A stretch of 15,057 nucleotides of DNA from the NCBI GenBank assembly GCA_051872535.1, contig JBJEDY010000020.1:1-15057 (forward strand). Direction: 5' to 3'. Under the pieces are notes generated by a model. The model was not told where the DNA came from and made no database searches. It saw nothing but the letters and a program-made list of their open reading frames with translations. Positions 13,912 through 15,057 of this stretch are shown piece by piece. How positions within the stretch are numbered: position 1 is the stretch's first letter; every line of letters begins with the position of its first letter. Both the position numbers and the translations under genes were made by a program. Origin of the DNA: CAOJBM01 sp051872535 (lineage in GTDB: Bacteria > Bacillota_I > Bacilli_A > RF39 > UBA660).

Positions 13912-14145
13912 AATTTTGTTTTTTTGCATATACAAAAATTTGATATAAGGTTGTGTTTAAGATAAAAGAAGATAGGGCAATAATAGAAAATTCAAATCAA
14001 AGTAAGATTTATATTTCTTGCTGCAAGGTAAATTAAATTTATAAGAATAAATATAATAAAGCAGTTAATAATGTTCATGATGCTATTAATAATTAGATAT
14101 AATTTTAAAAAGAGGAAGTATTTACCTTCTAAATAGTTATAATAC
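13912..14145. other. gene-poor AT-rich spacer
   Basis: This part of the 361-base gap between the muramidase and the glycosyltransferase holds no convincing gene or RNA. A weak extended -10-like TGATATAAG lies at 13941-13949 on plus. A minus-strand frame of 28 codons (13992-14078) encodes a hydrophobic peptide but lacks a ribosome binding site. Small imperfect hairpins occur, for example AAGTATT (14116-14122) with AATACTT (14141-14147), the latter overlapping the next -35 box. The density of stops in all frames suggests a non-coding or decayed region. Confidence 0.5.
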
Positions 14146-14176
14146 TTGACTGATAATTAGGTATTTGTGCTATAAT
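14146..14176 (+). promoter_or_regulatory. strong promoter of the GT8 gene (-35 plus extended -10)
   Basis: -35 TTGACT (14146-14151), 19-bp spacer, extended -10 TGCTATAAT (14168-14176). The -35 is the closest to TTGACA in the window; the long spacer is partly offset by the TGn element. Predicted transcription start is near 14183. Confidence 0.82.
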
Positions 14177-14193
14177 ACTCCTATGTATTTTTT

Positions 14194-14202
14194 GGGGGGG
14201 GG
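14194..14202 (+). repeat. homopolymer of nine G in the GT8 leader
   Basis: Nine G follow six T (14188-14193) between the promoter and the start codon of the glycosyltransferase gene. The last Gs with AGA form the ribosome binding site (GGGGAGA), about six bases from ATG 14211. Such a run is out of place in this AT-rich window and is a typical slipped-strand site. Confidence 0.9.
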
Positions 14203-14210
14203 AGATAGTT

Positions 14211-15057
14211 ATGGAAAAGTTGCATTTTTTATATACAGCTGATAGTAATTATTTTAATCATATGTTAACATCACTATATTCTTTAGCAATTCACCATTTT
14301 AGTGACGATGTTGTTATCCATATAATTGAAGATAGTTATACAAAAGAACAACTTATGGAATTAAAAAATTTTCAAAACAGATTTTCTAATATTGAACTTA
14401 AGTTATATCCAATTGATTCTTTAATAAAGCAAATGGAATTGGTTAATATATCTAAATATCGAAATTCCTATATGCCAAACGCAAGATTATTTATAAGTGA
14501 ATTAATTGATGTTGATAAAATCTTATATATTGACAGTGATACAATAATTGATAATTCTTTAAAAGATATTTTCAAACTAAAAACAGGTAAAGCTATTGGA
14601 GCCGTAAAAGAAGCTGTAGTACCAGTTTATATGAAAAAAGAAGTAGAAGACTATTATAATAGTGGAGTTCTTATAATTGATTTAGAAAAATTTAAAGAAA
14701 ATGATTGTTTAAGTAAAATAGTAGATACAACAATAAAAAGTGATATAGATTTTTTATATCCTGATCAAGATATATTAAATATAGCTTTAAGTGAAGACAT
14801 TGTACCAATTGATTTTAGTTATAATATTTTTCCTAGTATTTATAATATTATGAAGAATAAACAATTAGCTAAGATAGCTTTAAGAAATAGTGATCATTTT
14901 TATACTTATCAAGAAATAGAAAACGCTATAGCTAATCCTCACATTTATCATTTATTAACTGTTTTTAAAAATCGTCCTTGGAATAAAAATTCTATTAATC
15001 CTTATAATGAAATGTATGATTTTTATCGTAAATATTGGGATGCTAATTATACAAAAG
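14211..15057 (+). CDS. GT8 family glycosyltransferase (partial, 3' end outside window)
   Basis: The visible 282 codons are open to the window edge. The product resembles GT8 retaining glycosyltransferases (LgtC/GspA-like), which move galactose or glucose from UDP-sugars to surface glycans. Motifs are the N-terminal LHFLYTADSNYF (4-15), KILYIDSDTII (103-113) with the metal-binding DSD (D108, D110), YYNSGVLIIDL (148-158) and YPDQDILN (183-190). The usual C-terminal HYxGxxKPW is HLLTVFKNRPW (247-257), so the His, Pro and Trp are kept but the Tyr and Gly are lost. There is no signal peptide; it is expected to act in the cytoplasm at the membrane. ATG 14211 is preceded by a G9 run that may make expression phase-variable. 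Acceptor and linkage cannot be inferred. Confidence 0.88.
   Translation, partial: MEKLHFLYTADSNYFNHMLTSLYSLAIHHFSDDVVIHIIEDSYTKEQLMELKNFQNRFSNIELKLYPIDSLIKQMELVNISKYRNSYMPNARLFISELIDVDKILYIDSDTIIDNSLKDIFKLKTGKAIGAVKEAVVPVYMKKEVEDYYNSGVLIIDLEKFKENDCLSKIVDTTIKSDIDFLYPDQDILNIALSEDIVPIDFSYNIFPSIYNIMKNKQLAKIALRNSDHFYTYQEIENAIANPHIYHLLTVFKNRPWNKNSINPYNEMYDFYRKYWDANYTK

Noticed and set aside
13953..14036. 27-codon plus-strand frame starting with GTG after TAAGG
   Set aside because: The putative ribosome binding site is only two bases from the GTG, the peptide has no recognisable feature, and the frame is short.
13992..14078. 28-codon minus-strand frame encoding a hydrophobic peptide (begins MNIINCFIIFILINLIYLAA), a possible small toxin or membrane peptide
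   Set aside because: There is no ribosome binding site, no convincing promoter and no antisense RNA signal. A hydrophobic frame is easily produced by chance in AT-rich sequence.

Overview
This is about 15 kb from the chromosome of a low-GC, Gram-positive-type bacterium. Genes use AT-rich codons, mostly AGA for arginine and TGG for tryptophan. The 17 stop codons visible are 13 TAA, 3 TAG and 1 TGA, so this is the standard bacterial code. The 5S rRNA is very short (about 104 nt), as in Mollicutes, yet a FemAB-type peptidoglycan branching enzyme and a GH25 muramidase point to a walled cell. Together these suggest an uncultured member of the Bacilli near the base of the Mollicutes (RF39/Izemoplasma/Erysipelotrichia-like). 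That placement is inference; the 16S gene is not in the window.

Layout: (1) 1-505: 3' end of 23S rRNA, 5S rRNA and the rRNA terminator. (2) 596-3103: the t6A tRNA-modification and ribosomal-acetylation block. tsaE is a separate unit, followed by tsaB-rimI-tsaD, an overlapping operon. (3) 3163-3768: a membrane-anchored, predicted beta-rich surface protein. (4) 3842-5947: NAD-dependent epimerase, a YebC2/YeeN-type translation factor and an ASCH-domain protein, closely spaced. (5) 6046-7958: zinc-ribbon membrane protein, then a COG2426 small membrane protein overlapping a histidine phosphatase gene. (6) 7987-9189, minus strand: FemAB-type aminoacyltransferase, sharing a bidirectional terminator with the phosphatase. 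(7) 9293-13002: four membrane proteins in a row, each with its own promoter (MgtE magnesium channel, YjdF-like protein, ArsP_2-type putative metal exporter, small unknown protein). (8) 13028-13849, minus strand: GH25 muramidase without a signal peptide. (9) 13850-14210: gene-poor spacer with repeats and a strong promoter. (10) 14211-end: a GT8 glycosyltransferase that runs off the window.

Most genes are single units with a -10 TATAAT box 18-34 nt before the start codon, a GGAGG/GGTGA-type ribosome binding site, and a short U-tailed hairpin that often overlaps the stop codon. Several start codons were moved downstream of the longest open frame because the ribosome binding site falls inside it.

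The most notable signal is a run of nine G just upstream of the GT8 start, between an extended -10 promoter and the ATG. A second ATG sits at the predicted transcription start. Changing the run by one base would shift that ATG between fused, overlapping and closed frames, which suggests a phase-variable surface glycosyltransferase. No complete new defence or mobile system is visible; most of the window is core chromosome.
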